In this document: piece after piece, positions 1 through 11,022 of the stretch
Position numbering within the stretch: position 1 is the stretch's first letter
Layout: every line of letters begins with the position of its first letter
Origin: Euwallacea fornicatus
Lineage: Eukaryota; Arthropoda; Insecta; Coleoptera; Curculionidae
NCBI RefSeq assembly: GCF_040115645.1
Contig: NC_089566.1
Location: forward strand, 1,302,001-1,366,000
DNA: 64,000 nt
Direction: 5' to 3'
Notes under the pieces: model-generated
The model's input: only the letters and a program-made list of their open reading frames with translations
Database searches by the model: none
What the model was told of the DNA's origin: nothing
Made by a program: the position numbers and the translations under genes

Positions 1-265
1 AATATATCTTTATCCTTTTTTAGCGCATTAAATTTATATGAATTGCCGCTTTACGTAAGGCCACTTACGTCATATACTCTCAATAGTTGCATTTTGTGAC
101 GTAAAAAAGAGTTACGTGATTTGAAGTGGTGTAGACTTCGGAGGTTTCCAATTTTCTGGAGAATGTAGTATTGATTGGAGAACATAGTGATGCATTTCAA
201 ATGCTTCCGACTGGAGAAAGGTTTTCATAAGTATCTGCTCTTTTAGATCTAGATTGGTTGCTGTT

Positions 266-617
266 TCATCTCTCCTCCAATTGGAGAAAATCCTGTCCTA
301 TGATGATCTGCGCAATTTTCATTTTCTTTTTCTCAATTTATTCCTCGGAGAGGAAGTTTTTGTTGTACACATGTGGGTGAAAAAAAATTGTTCAGATGCA
401 TCATACGCGATTTTCTTTTTACTTTCAAAATATGTGACGGTATCGTTCACAGAAGTCGATCGCTCAGAATTGCAGCTTCTCTTTCCTTTAGGAATAACTG
501 GAGTTTACGAAGCTGTAACTTCAGAAGCAGCACTTGCAGGCACCGATGTTGGAATTTTCGTACTAGACGTTTCGGAATCGTTATTATTTGTTTGTTCTGG
601 TTCGGTTGCAAAATATT
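266..617 (-). pseudogene. Decayed MADF/BESS-type gene fragment (BESS motif)
   Basis: Read on the minus strand, this stretch encodes a Ser/Thr-rich linker, then a VTYFESKKK segment, then a hydrophobic-basic block (EQFFFTHMCTTKT, SPRNKLRKRK), and after a one-frame shift MKIAQIIIGQDFLQLEER and a stop at 266-268. The order 'FF-x-S/T-x... SPR-x-KLR-x-KMK-I-x-x-II' resembles the BESS protein-interaction motif found at the C terminus of insect MADF-BESS transcription regulators. An in-frame stop lies in the linker and a frameshift lies in the motif, so it is not functional as read. The N-terminal MADF domain is not visible upstream. MADF-BESS genes are often multicopy and sometimes transposon-derived, so this may be a retrocopy or transposon passenger. 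The assignment rests on one short motif. Confidence 0.4.
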
Positions 618-1299
618 TCTACGCTTTCATAGAGTTACATATGTGTTAACGCTCTAATTCCTTGTAGACATTTGACGTAGCTTCGGCATAATACATATAC
701 CGTTCGAATGATTTCATGGGAGGTATCCATATCCATTAGTCTGCATTAATTGCCGCTTGTCATGTTTTGGTTTTGTCGGTCTTAATGTATTTAGCATAAG
801 TGTCTCGTAAATTCGTTTATTTTTTTAAAAATCTCTTCCCCTAAAAAAATATTGTTTTGGGGCAACTGGGTACTGGAGAGACGTTTTATACAATTAGTCA
901 TAGTTTTAGAGTTTTTACCAGCGAGTGTCATACTTACAGAGGTTTGTGACGCTTGATGTAGACACTTGCAACATACACAGAGTGTCTCAGCAACTCTGTT
1001 GCGAGGCATTGTCTCCGTCATGGTTAGGGATACTCGAAAATGTTTTGGGCGACAAATTGTTTGGGTTAAGAAGACGCATTATGTGGTACGACTTTACTGT
1101 TTCCGCCACTTTGTTTATACCGAATGTTAATTTCAATCTCCTTATATCAAACAGAACATCCTGTATATTTTCGCATTTTTAGATTCCACAAATTAAAATA
1201 ACTCAGTAATTATTGGGTTGACGAAGAATTAACAACGATTTTTTTCATTGAATTTTAGTCAACAAAAATAACAAAAAAAATTCACAAAAACTGGTTAAA
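618..1299. other. No recognisable gene
   Basis: AT-rich sequence with short open frames on both strands that look random. I see no repeat, RNA gene or conserved protein motif here. Confidence 0.5.
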
Positions 1300-1985
1300 A
1301 TAATTATTTTGGTCACCAAACCAAGTAAGTTCGTTAAGTATCTGGGTATCACTTTAGACTCTAAAATGAAATTTACAAAACACTTACAAAACATGAGAGC
1401 AGAAATGACCAAGAGAGCAAAACACTTTAGAGTGCTGACTTACAAGGACAAAGGAATCAGCACTAACACAGCATCCAAGATATATAAGTCCATTTGTAGA
1501 CCACTACTGGACTACGGTAACATAATTATGGCAAACGCAACTAACAAAACAAAAAAATACATACAAACTACAGAGCAAATAACTTTAAGACTAATTACAA
1601 AACTTCGTCACCCGGATAATCCACTGTACAACCCTTCCAACGAAGCGCTTTAGGAAAAAACTAACATGACAAAAATTTCAGACAGACTATTACAAATACA
1701 AAAAAAGTGGAAAGACAAAGAGAAAAACTGGGTCATCGTTGTTGGACTGTGCATTGACCGACAGACTAGGAACTCACGTTACCTCACACCGGGCGTAACT
1801 CTGATTGAACTCTACCAAGACATAGACTAGATGTGGGATGTTTAGTGTGCCTGATGTGCTGGTGGTTCTGGGGTGATGTTGTGGATGATACTATTTTTGA
1901 GACTACATTTACTATCATTATACCACTGTAAATACCAACATGGGCAAAAAGGCCACGTAGGCCGATAGCCTCTTTTTATTTAAGA
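1300..1985 (+). mobile_element. 5'-truncated non-LTR retrotransposon, 3' end (copy 1)
   Basis: This is the 3' end of a jockey/CR1-like LINE: the last part of the reverse transcriptase ORF, a short UTR, and a terminal hairpin region (ATGGGC...GGCC...GGCCGATAGCC, about 1939-1970) followed by a T-rich tail. The same 3' signature ends the copies at 31833-32390 and 8380-8444. The 5' part is missing, as is usual for target-primed reverse transcription products. The 5' boundary near 1300 is approximate and no target duplication was identified. Confidence 0.75.
1306..1830 (+). pseudogene. Reverse transcriptase C-terminal fragment (jockey/CR1-like LINE)
   Basis: The protein contains VKYLGITLDSKMKFTKHL, a classic post-thumb motif of LINE reverse transcriptases, then an IYKSICRPLLDYG block and a basic tail. 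It is open from about 1306 to a TAG at 1651-1653. The same frame then continues (TNMTKISDRLLQIQKKW...) to a natural-looking stop at 1828-1830. The equivalent frame in the copy at 31833 continues through the site of the first stop, which suggests the TAG is a mutation. The catalytic palm (YxDD) is absent because of 5' truncation. The protein would have acted in ribonucleoprotein-templated target-primed reverse transcription. Confidence 0.75.
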
Positions 1986-2024
1986 AGGAATTGTATTTTT
2001 TTGTTTTTTTAAATTATTTTGGAG
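1986..2024. other. Short junction between LINE tail and mariner relic
   Basis: T-rich spacer. The mariner terminal repeats could not be placed here, so the exact boundary is unknown. Confidence 0.3.
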
Positions 2025-3110
2025 CATATCGACTTCGATAACTGCTTCCTATTTGCTTGGTACCCAACTAATTCTACGGACAAAGAAATCACGATTCTTG
2101 GAGGCAATTTACGGTTTGTCACCAGCCACCAAGTCATCCAAACCGTAAATGTTGTTCTTTGACAGTTTCTTAGCGATCGATTGAAGTGTTAGTCCTTAAG
2201 GACTTCGGTCGGTGAATAGGACGGACGTGGAATAGATCGCAACTTTCATTCGTGACAAATTCGACGACACAACGTTCAACATGTGCAGGTGCATTATTGT
2301 GGTGCAAGACGACATGGTTCTTCTTGCGCAGCGTGTCATCATTGGAGAACCTGAAGGCGGTCAAGTAGAGCAAGGTGGACGTCGCTGTTGATGTTCAATG
2401 ACCGTTTGCTATTAATGTTCAATAGTCGTTTGCTATTGTTGTTCAATGGCCGTTGCTGTTTTTGTCCAAAATCCGCTACTGTTGTCCCCTATCCTCGTCG
2501 TTCCATCAATAAGAAATTCCGTTTGAAATTATCTCCGAGTGGATAATTCGGTTTCCGTCCCACCAGACAAACCAAATGAGCTTTTTACAGTGGACGTCTT
2601 TTAGTATTTCTTTGTGTAACACATCCGACGATACGCAAACCTTCTTAGTTTTGACGTTTTTGAACAACAACCATGGTTCATCACCTCTGACGAAATTCTT
2701 CATAAACGAAGTTTGTTCATTTTGTTGCAATAAATCGGTGATAATGCGGGCACGTTCGGCTTTGTTGTTGTCAGGAAGTTCATGCGGAATCCATCTAGCT
2801 AATTTCCACACTTTTCCGAGACGGCGTTCGATCGTGGATTGATCGACGTTGAAGTCGTCTGCTGATAAGGCTCTGTTCCTCTTCTACGGCAGTCGAAATT
2901 GCTTGATCGTCGAAATCCGATGGCGGGCCTCTTCCATCTTCATCTGTCGCCTAATCTGAACTTACTGAACCATCTTTCCATTTACTTTTAGCTGATTGTT
3001 CCTACGCCAAGAAGTTTGTCGAGATCGCGAAAGGGCTGCGCTGCCTTTAATCGCTTCTCGAAGTGGTGCAGCATAATATAGCGAATATGGAAACGATTTT
3101 CAATACGCAT
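2025..3110 (-). pseudogene. Decayed mariner transposase
   Basis: The minus strand carries mariner hallmarks in order: an N-terminal MRIENRFHIRYIML start at 3108-3110, WIPHEL (about 2780), a first catalytic block RGDEPWL (about 2690), FVWWDGNRIIH, then HHNNAPAH at the second catalytic site and a C-terminal tail matching the end of mariner proteins. In the second block the usual Asp is replaced by Asn (HNN instead of HDN). At least three frame breaks and several stops interrupt it. The span of about 1.09 kb is close to the roughly 345-codon family length. A minisatellite at 2388-2460 has expanded inside the reading region. Clear terminal inverted repeats were not found. Confidence 0.8.
2388..2460. 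repeat. Three-unit minisatellite inside a mariner relic
   Basis: Three imperfect tandem units of about 24 bp share the core GTTCAATGACCGTTTGCTAT (variants CAATAGTCG and CAATGGCCG). They lie between the two halves of the mariner transposase, so the expansion happened after the element lost function. Confidence 0.7.
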
Positions 3111-3988
3111 TTTTGTCACTAAAATAGAGAAGATTGTTTTTTTTTTTTTTTAAGTAAACAGAACGCCAATTTTTGTAAGACGAAAAGCGCGAAAAAGGTC
3201 GTCGTTAATTTTGCATGAACCTAATATTGGGTCTCCCTATTTGAACAATGCCTCGTTTTCGAAATTCAACGAAATTAATTAATTGCATGCTGAAAAATCG
3301 AATATTTTGATAAATACAATGTTGGAAAGTTAAAAAAAAATGGAAACTTTGCAGCAAAGTCATTTCCGAAATGGTGAAAGAAAGACAGAGGTGGTAACGC
3401 TCCTTACAAACAGCACGATTCTCTGAATCGTAGTATTCCAAAACAAGCACAAATCTAAAGGACAAAAAGGGGTAACTTTTTCAGCTCTTTTCCGAATTAA
3501 ATCAACAATAGTGCTGGCTAAAATGAAGACTAAATTCAGCAGCAACTTAGAGGAAAAATCCGTGCACGGGGTACAGATGGGGTAGGCACAATTTGCGATC
3601 ATTTCCCAATATGAACCCAGGCGTTGCACAATTGGAACGTGTCATCGTGATGTTAAAAAAACAAGATTCTGGTACTTGGAAGGTGGTCGCAGAAACTGCA
3701 AGCAGGGGGAAAATAGTTACGCATTTCTCCAACGATTCCAAATCGAAATAAACATCGCATAGTGTGAAAATTAAACGAACACACTGAAACCTCCATCGTC
3801 GCCGATGTTTCATCCCACGGGACAGTTCGGAGGTTCTTTAGTGGGTAGGCGAATTACATACTATCCAGGCGACGGGACAACAGGCTGAGTATTTTTTGAA
3901 TATTTTCCTCGAGAAAAAAATATTCCTAGATCTTACGTTTACGTGCCATATGCGTTTTTGCAATGAAGCATCTTTGGGATATAGTATA
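3111..3988. other. No recognisable gene
   Basis: AT-rich, with a 19-nt T run near 3137. The open frames on the minus strand (3205-3813) show no domain I recognise and have no shared neighbour. Confidence 0.4.
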
Positions 3989-4616
3989 TACAGGATGAGT
4001 CGGGAGAATCGTGCCAAACTTCAGGAGCGTGTTGTACATGAAAAATAAATGTAAAAAAACTCAAATGTTGTTATCCGATTTTCTTTTGTTTACAAGTTAT
4101 AGCGTAAGAAAAATTAAAACATAAAATTTAAAAAATTTATAAATTTCATAAGAAATTCCATAAATGAACGTTTGGATATCATAGTAAATGTTCAAAAATA
4201 TTGCCATTAACTTCTAAACATTTTCAGTTTCGTCTATGAAGAGCATTCGTTGCGCTCCTGATTGTTTCATGTCTTTCTTTAATGGCAGCTGCAGCATTTC
4301 TAATGCGTTGAATTAGTGCATCTTGAGTGTCCACTTTTACTCTGTACACTTCAGTTTTAAACCAACCCCACAAACAATAGTCTAGTGGTGTGAGGTCTGG
4401 AGACCTTGGAGGCCAACTAATAGGGCCACCATGACCAATCCAACGTCCAGGAAACGTTTCGTCTAAATGTTGCTTAACCTTTATGTTTTAATTTTGTTTA
4501 CGCTATAACTTGTAAACAAACGAAAATCGGATAACAACATTTGAGTTTTTTTACATTTATTTTTCATGTATAATACGCTCCTGAAGTTTGGCACGATCCT
4601 CCCGACTCACCCTGTA
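3989..4616 (-). mobile_element. IS630/Tc1-like deletion derivative, C-half only
   Basis: The ends TACAGGATGAGTCGGGAG and its inverse CTCCCGACTCACCCTGTA start inverted repeats of about 137 bp (3989-4125 and 4480-4616) that are about 95% identical by eye. The core CAGG...CCTG is flanked by TA on both sides, as expected for the Tc1/mariner/IS630 superfamily. The 350-bp interior holds only the C-terminal part of an IS630-like transposase on the minus strand. It cannot make a full transposase, so it is a non-autonomous derivative. The high TIR identity suggests a fairly recent insertion compared with its neighbours. Confidence 0.85.
4224..4475 (-). pseudogene. IS630-like transposase, C-terminal fragment
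   Basis: The minus strand reads HLDETFPGRWIGHGGPI, then SWPPRSPDLTPLDYCLWGW and an Arg/Ala-rich helical tail (RIRNAAAAIKERHETI) up to a stop at 4224-4226. This is the third catalytic segment of an IS630/Tc1-like DDE transposase, with the third acidic residue present as Asp (TPLDY). It is open for about 83 codons with no stop. The first two catalytic residues and the DNA-binding N terminus are absent because the element is internally deleted. Confidence 0.8.
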
Positions 4617-5910
4617 TAACAAAATTACCTTCATTTTATCAGTAGGATACGCTCCCGAAGTCATGTACCGTACTTAGGAAACACCCTGTGTAATAAAATT
4701 GATTTTCTTCAAATCGTTGTCCCACGTCACGTGACATTTCAACTGTAATTTGGTAGCGTTCGTTAATTATACTATTAGGGGTAAAGCTCACCCCCGTTTG
4801 AGGCTTCAGTGGTATCTCACTTTTATAGGTCTTCCTACCTTTACTTTCAATTCTGCGCATCTTATTGTGATATTGAGTTATTAACTAACAGACTTTTCCC
4901 CGCAAATTTTGACAAGCTGTCACGTAAATGGAGATGGTGGTTCTGGCTCCAAACTTGGAGATTATGATAAGGGTGCAACTATTTTTAAAATGGGAAATCA
5001 CTCGACACCCGTTCCTATTAAAAATTTGGCGGGTAACTGTCACCCCCGTTCAGGGGTTGAAGTTGAAGGGTTGAAAATCCAATACGAAATTGTCTTCCTC
5101 GAATCAAAAATCGACGAGTCCGGGGTTTCTCTTTAAATACGGCAAATCGAAGTGGAAAGTTCTCGTTGCACCTGTATAATGGCGATGTGTGAAGATTGTT
5201 ATCGCATGACACAATAGGTAAGATGAATTGCATCTACGTCGTTGAAGATGGGACTTTATTTATTTATGAAATAACGTTGATTTTTGGCTTTTTAGATTGC
5301 TTTTAATTGTTGTTTTAATTTAAAAAAAAATTAACTGATCCATAATTTTTACTTAAAAAACTTTAGACATTAATTCCAAACAAATATTCATATCAACTTT
5401 TAAAGGATTCTTCAGCATTTTTAGATTGAAACTTGGGACTGACGGGGTTCCCGATGTGAAAATATTTTGCGCGTCTTCTGTAGGGTTAAATGAATTATTA
5501 CTTAACATTTTCGGTTTAAATCGGACATCCTGTGTATTGCTATTAGATTCGACGCGATTCCTTTGGCTGATTGGGGAAAAAGTAAGCTTCATATTACCTC
5601 TAACCAGTTTCTCATAAATACAGGCTTGTGCTTCATATGAGTAATGAGTGAGATAAAGAGATAAAAGAGATAAAAATCAAAGTTTTTATCAAACTCGTTT
5701 TCTTTGGAAAGCTCTTCAAAAAACCACCCTTTTTTTGCGAAAAAAACAGTTAAAACAAATGGCCTTCTCAGCAACTCAGCAACAGTTCTGTGCACCCACA
5801 TATGTTTAATGGATTTCCCATTCAACTTTAACGGTTAACCTCAGGGCTTATATTTGAAAAGATACTGAAGACTCATTTTCTTTTTTTAACAGGCGATGAA
5901 GGTATTTCAT
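4617..5910. other. Fragmented repeat arms, no gene
   Basis: An outward-facing ACACCCTGT end sits at about 4682-4692, and CCTGTA-like ends at about 5176 and 5530, without inverted partners that I could find. Two short segments share the phrase CACCCCCGTT (near 4790 and 5040) with a following GAGG/GGGG-TT context, suggesting an old dispersed repeat. No protein motif was seen. Confidence 0.4.
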
Positions 5911-5914
5911 CAAG

Positions 5915-6280
5915 AACACAAAATGTTGTATGTAATGCGTAAATAATGAGGTTTTATCCGACTCATCCATTGACGGACTCGTTTGCAAACTGGTTTGGCC
6001 TTAAACTCATTCATGTCATAAAACTTCATATTATGTAGTTCTTACATGAATAACTAGTAAATGATGATTAGGGTGTTGCGAAGGAATTTTCGGTGTGGCA
6101 TCAAAGTAAAATTATTACTCAATTAATGAGAAATCAGACATAAAACATCATATGTAACTCGTACATAATAAGATTGTGTTCCACTCATCTATTTTGAGCT
6201 TGCTCGTAAGCTCGCTCGGCGATAAGCTGACTCGTCTCATAAAATTTTACGTTATGCACTTATTATACTGCGTGTCCGCT
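5915..6280. repeat. Two diverged copies of a palindromic repeat
   Basis: The segments near 5919-6050 and 6141-6270 resemble each other (ATGTTGTATGTAATGCG against ACATCATATGTAACTCG, then GACTCATCCATT against CACTCATCTATT). Each also contains an inverted partner of its own start (ATAAAACTTCATATTATG). This is a diverged direct duplication of a foldback-type unit spaced about 222 bp. No coding sequence was seen. Confidence 0.45.
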
Positions 6281-7182
6281 CAAATTGGAATCGTATGGGA
6301 AACTTTTTTATTATTGGCTTCAGAGAAAAAAGTTTATACTTGGAAAAAGGTTTGCATTGTCTTAAATCTAAAAAAATAAAATAATCAGACGTGACGTTAT
6401 TTGAGCGATATACCAGTTTTCTTAAAACTATGAATTTTGCCCAAGAACATTGTATTATTGTTAATTGCAATAAGGCACATTTGTCTCCACTTTATTGAAA
6501 AGATTATTACTTTTCGAGTCTTAATGTGTTTTGCTAACAATTGGACGATTTAAATTTTTAATTAATGCAAAACAATAATTCGGTTTGTTAATAGAAAAAG
6601 ACAAAAAATTAATTATTTATGCAATTATGTAGGGTTATTTACTTTATTTTTAAGTCATTCCAATAGTGCCTTGACACAGTCAGCCCTCTTTTTCAAAACA
6701 TTTCATTATTTTTTTTCCAAATTCTCTTAATACCTCCATTATCATACCTGTAGTAATTTGCTGACATGCTCATGAAATGATCCTTTCTAAATTATTAACA
6801 TTTTTCAACGGCTTCTACTGGTAGACCTTCTGTTTTATGCAATCTCATAAGAAATAACACTGCTTTACAAAATTTAGCTTTTTCTCTGTTGCCTGAAATT
6901 TTACAGCTGATAAAACTTATTTGTAACATGCTCTTTTTGAATTTTTGAACCTTCTGTTTGTGCACCTCGAGTTTCTCCAATTTTGTTTGTATTTATTTTT
7001 ATCTATTTGCTTGTAACGTGCAGGTTTTAAGCAAAATCACCGTGTTACAGCCATAAGCAAAGTTTTGGCATTAAAGGTGTTGTTTAAACAACAAAAACAA
7101 TTTTCGTTAGATATACGGTGAATGTGTGTTTAAAAATTCTAGAAAAACTATCACTCGGTAGATTAAAAATACCTATTTGCTA
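6281..7182. other. No recognisable gene
   Basis: Very AT-rich. Minus-strand frames (for example 6795-6980) are short and Lys-rich without a known motif. Confidence 0.4.
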
Positions 7183-7838
7183 TACAGGGTGTCCAACGAA
7201 TATGGACCACTATGCGTATCTTCGAAACTATGGCTAGGAAAAAGTTTAAACTTGGGCATCATACTAAAGTGAGGGTGATCTATTGATTGAAAATATTTTC
7301 ATGAAAATACTACATCCGGTTATACCGGAAATAAATGTCAACTCGCTTATTTTAAATGGAACACCCTATATATTATAACAAATTTCGATTTTGTGGAATA
7401 TTATGAATATTTTTCGTGTATAATGATCTATATCTAATTTTGACGGTTTTCGAGATATTTAGAATTTTCCAAATAAAATTAGATTTTCAGCCATGAATGT
7501 ATGGTATTTTCTAATCATTCGAAAATGGCTAAGAATTTTGCAATGGAATTCTACGCTATTGTACAAAATATTTCACAGTCCTTGGATCAGTGATTTAAAT
7601 CATTTTTTTTAATAAAGGGTTGTCAAAATTATCGTTAAAAAATTGTAAAAAACTCAAATTTTTTCAATAGAAACCCCCTATTTTTTCAACGAATACATAT
7701 TTAACACCAAAAATAGGTACTACTTTCGATTCAATTGTCTATATCGAAATCTAATCGTTTTTATTTTATTAAAAAAAACAGTTTTCAATGTTCGGTACCT
7801 AACAATTCATTTTAAATAATGTCTAGACGCCACCTAGT

Positions 7839-8126
7839 AACGTCTAGAGTTACTAGGTGGCGCAACAATCGTCAATGATAGGCTTTTTTCTTCTGTAAGA
7901 TACTTTGATAGATCTGCTCGTTTTAAAATGATCTATTATGCGTTTGAGGAATTTTCGTGACCGCTTCGGTTTTTCTGCATATCGAATACCAAATGTATGA
8001 CACGTTCTGGTTAATACTTTGTTACATTCACCGTAGATAATAAACATATTGAGATAACCTTCGTTCAAAAATTAGCCGCCATACTTAAGTTCTGGCGAGC
8101 AGCGCCACCTAGTAACTCTAGACGTT
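7839..8126. repeat. HTH cassette bounded by 25-bp perfect inverted repeats
   Basis: Positions 7839-7863 and 8102-8126 are exact inverse complements over 25 bp and closely bracket the HTH reading frame. Their core GCCACCTAGTAAC occurs a third time at 7829-7841, forming a 13-bp perfect hairpin with 7849-7861. The core TACTAGGTGGCGC looks like the insect/vertebrate CTCF consensus core, which is only a resemblance. It may be an inner mobile unit or the remains of one. Confidence 0.65.
7853..8068 (-). CDS. Small HTH protein (DUF4817-like N-terminal transposase domain)
   Basis: The 71-residue frame contains NEGYLNMFIIYGECNK, TFGIRY, and FLKRIIDHFKTSRSIK. This matches the pattern of the DUF4817 helix-turn-helix domain at the N terminus of insect IS630-like transposases (E-x3-M-x2-I/V-YGEC...RF/RY...F-x-R-x3-x-F-x-x-T-G/R-S). 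That domain normally binds the element ends. No linker or catalytic domain follows; the frame ends shortly after the HTH. The homologous frame at 44744-45019 is also open and about 60% identical over the core. Whether it is translated is unknown. It could be a leftover or a TIR-binding repressor; the latter is inference. Confidence 0.6.
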   Translation of the reverse strand: MNEGYLNMFIIYGECNKVLTRTCHTFGIRYAEKPKRSRKFLKRIIDHFKTSRSIKVSYRRKKPIIDDCCAT

Positions 8127-8379
8127 GCAAAATACTTAGCCATTTTCGGATTATTCAAAAATGCATTAATGGCGGAAACTTTAGTTTTTTTTGTAAAATT
8201 CTAAATATCTCGAAAACCGTAAAAATTAGGTATAGAACACTGTACACGAAAAATATTCATAACGTTTCGCAGAATCGAAATTTGTTATAATATATAGGGT
8301 GTTCCATTTAAAATAAGCGAGATGACATTTATGTCCGGTATAATCGGATGTGGTATTTTCATGAAAATATTTTTAATCA

Positions 8380-8444
8380 TGGGCTGAAAGACCATATAGG
8401 TCGATGGCCCCTGTCCACTGGAAATAAATGGTATATATATTTTG
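8380..8444 (+). mobile_element. 65-bp LINE 3' tail with 10-bp target duplication (copy 3)
   Basis: The sequence TGGGCTGAAAGACCATATAG... to ...GTATATATATTTTG is the 3' end of the LINE family seen at 1300 and 31833. It is flanked by the identical 10-mer TTTTTAATCA at 8370-8379 and 8445-8454. It interrupts the right arm of the 7183-8555 element, whose left arm lacks it, so the insertion is younger than that element. Confidence 0.85.
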
Positions 8445-8539
8445 TTTTTAATCAGTAGATCACCTTCACTTTAGTATGACGCCCAAGTTTCAACTTTTTC
8501 CTGGTCATAGTTTCGAAGATACGCATAGTGGCCCATATT

Positions 8540-10090
8540 CGTTGGACACCCTGTATTTTGGCTTGACATTGGATAAAAGTGAAAACTCCGGAGCTCCTCA
8601 CTGTGTTCACAAATCGTGTATTGACTACTTAAGATTATGGAAAAGCGAAAAAAGGAGTGCGTTTAGCCTTGGAATCCCAACTATTTGGCAAAAACCAAAA
8701 AATCATCTGTACAATTGTTATTTTTATAGTGGGAATATAAAAGATGTGATCAGTAGAAATCAAATTAAATGGCAGTATCCAAATACTACATCTCTGCACC
8801 GTACCATGCGATATTCGATTGAAGTTCCAATTCCTTCAGTTACTGAAAATGTATCTGAACATGAAATATAAGAAACCGTAGGTTTTGCATCAACAGAAAC
8901 TGATACTGATTTTGCAAGTTAATCAGACGGAAAACCTCAACACTTTCCGCAAGACGAATTAGATGATCTTGTGAGAGATCTAAAGTTTTCTGAACAATTA
9001 TCGGCATCACGGTTAAAAGAGAAAAACTTACTTGCTCAAGACGCAAAAATTACTTTTTTCAGGGAAAGAGAGGAATGCCTGACCAAGATGATAAAATTCT
9101 ATTCTGTTTAGATATCAACAGTTTGTTGATAAAAATGGGTTTAACGCAATATGAACCAAGTGAATGGTGTTTGTTCATTGACAGCTTAAAACGTACCCGT
9201 AAATGCACTTTGTTACATAATGGAAATAAATACGCTGGGATACCTATGGCGCACGGTACAAAATCGAAGAAAGAATATTGTAAAGTTCCGTTAATTTTGG
9301 AAAAATTGAAGTATCACGGACATCAATGGGTGATTTGTGTCGATTTGAAAATGATCAACATTCTTCCTGGCCGGCAAAGTGGGCACGCTAAGCTCCCACG
9401 TTTGATCCGTCTCTGGGTCAGCAGGGCCAAAGTTGATCATCGAGTAAGAAAAAATTGGCCTTTGAGAGAATATACGACACCTGGTAAGCAAAATGTGATT
9501 CACAGTCCATTGGTATCCCTTGGTAAAATCATCCCGCCACCATCACATATAAATCTGGGCATCACGAAATATTTTTTCAATGTCTTGATAAAAAGCGGGA
9601 GGTTTCTCATGCATTTGCCGAAAATCGTTAAAACAAGGTACTTTTGAGGGTCCTCAGATCAAACAGCTTACGCAAGATACCACCTTCATAGATTCGATAA
9701 CTGATATGGAATCGAATGCTTGGAATATCTTTGTTTTAGTGATGCAAATTTTTTTAGGTAATAGAAGATCAGAGAATTACGTTCAACTAGCAGAAGATCT
9801 ACTGCTATGATTGAAAAATATTGAATGTAGTGTGAGTATAAAAATTCACTTTCTTCACAGTCATCTTGACGAGTTTCTTAACAACCTAGGGGATCTGAGT
9901 GAAGGGCAAGGAGAAGGTATCAATCGAGATTTACTTGGCATTGAGGAGCGTTACCAGGGTTTTTAGGACACGCGTGTGATGTCCAACCATTGCTGGTCTC
10001 TGATACGTTATTTTTCCAACACTAAACGGGACAGAAAGGATTTAAAACGCAGCTTTTCAAAAGCCAACAATCGATACTATTTTAATAAAA
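8540..10090 (+). pseudogene. Decayed multicopy arthropod transposon-type gene
   Basis: Across several frames the reading keeps the layout of a large uncharacterised protein family that I recall as highly multicopy in arthropods and Hydra. It has an N-terminal SFGIPTIWQ-PKNHLYNCYF block (about 8660-8730), DELDDLVRDL, an open 190-codon stretch at 9075-9647 (PSEWCLFIDS, LLHNGNKYAGIPMAH, WPLRE-TPGKQNV, LGIT), then GPQIKQLTQDT, IKIHFLHSHLDEF, ERYQGF and HCWSLIR near the C terminus. Cysteines that I expect from the family (CYFC; CFLC) are replaced (CYFY; RLIR). At least six frame breaks or stops. Multicopy behaviour suggests a transposon protein, but its mechanism is not something I can read here. 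Confidence 0.65.
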
Positions 10091-10939
10091 TATATTTTTT
10101 TAAACTAGAAATTTGTTATTTCTTTTCTCAATTTTAATTACCTTCAAATCGAAAACAAGATCTAATTAAAAAAAAAATTACTTGCATTTTTGAATTGAAC
10201 ATGTCACTAATAACCCTCAAAAATTCAAATATTTGAGGCAACAGACGTTGTGTAAACCAATGTAATCCATAGGAGTTGAGTCAGGAGATTTAGAATGCTA
10301 AAAAAAGACTTGGATGGATGACTGTGAATTATTTTTCAATTGAAAATATAATACTTTGAACCAATTTTGTTAACGTTCATGTAAAAATTGAATATTCCAA
10401 AACACATGAAAATTCACTGTTAAGGACGCGGTAAAATATTTTAAAAAGCTCTGTCGAGGCACTAGTGAAATAATTTAAAACTAAAGCAAGCAGCTTTTCA
10501 TAGTTACACAAATTATTAACTTTTTGCATTTGCCTATTAGCAAAATAAATTGCTTTTACGCATTAATTACGTATTTAAATTGCTCAATTGTTATGAAAAC
10601 ATGTGAAGGGTCGAAAATTCATCGAGTTTTCAATAAACAAGAGATAAATGTGCCTCGTTAAAACTAAAAATAAGACAATTTTCTTGAGCAAAATTCATAT
10701 TTTTGAAAGGGTTCCAAGAATTTGATGTGTGATTATTTCATTTCAGGTTTAAGATCAGGCAGCACTTTTGATGAAAAATAGCTCTTTTTCGTAAAATTAA
10801 TGATTAAAAAACCGTCTCATATGGTTGCAACTTAATTAGACACACTGTATACATAACTATTATTTCCATTGTTTCATTGGGTGGTTTTAACTGGAGACAT
10901 TATTATGCTTTAGCGTTAGTAAAGCAACAGAGGTCACTA

Positions 10940-11022
<83 letters not shown>

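Larger units (their letters stand above)
7183..8555. mobile_element. IS630-like element with long TIRs, N-half (HTH) only
   Basis: It starts TACAGGGTGTCCAACGAATA and ends with the inverse at 8555. The arms pair over about 600 bp (7183 to about 7560 matches about 8150 to 8555, including a shared GGAACACCCTATATATTATA block inside). Total length is 1373 bp. The centre carries one short minus-strand frame for the N-terminal DNA-binding domain only. The right arm is broken by a 65-bp retrotransposon tail at 8380-8444. A relative with the same arms and the same HTH lies at 44167-45697. Confidence 0.85.
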
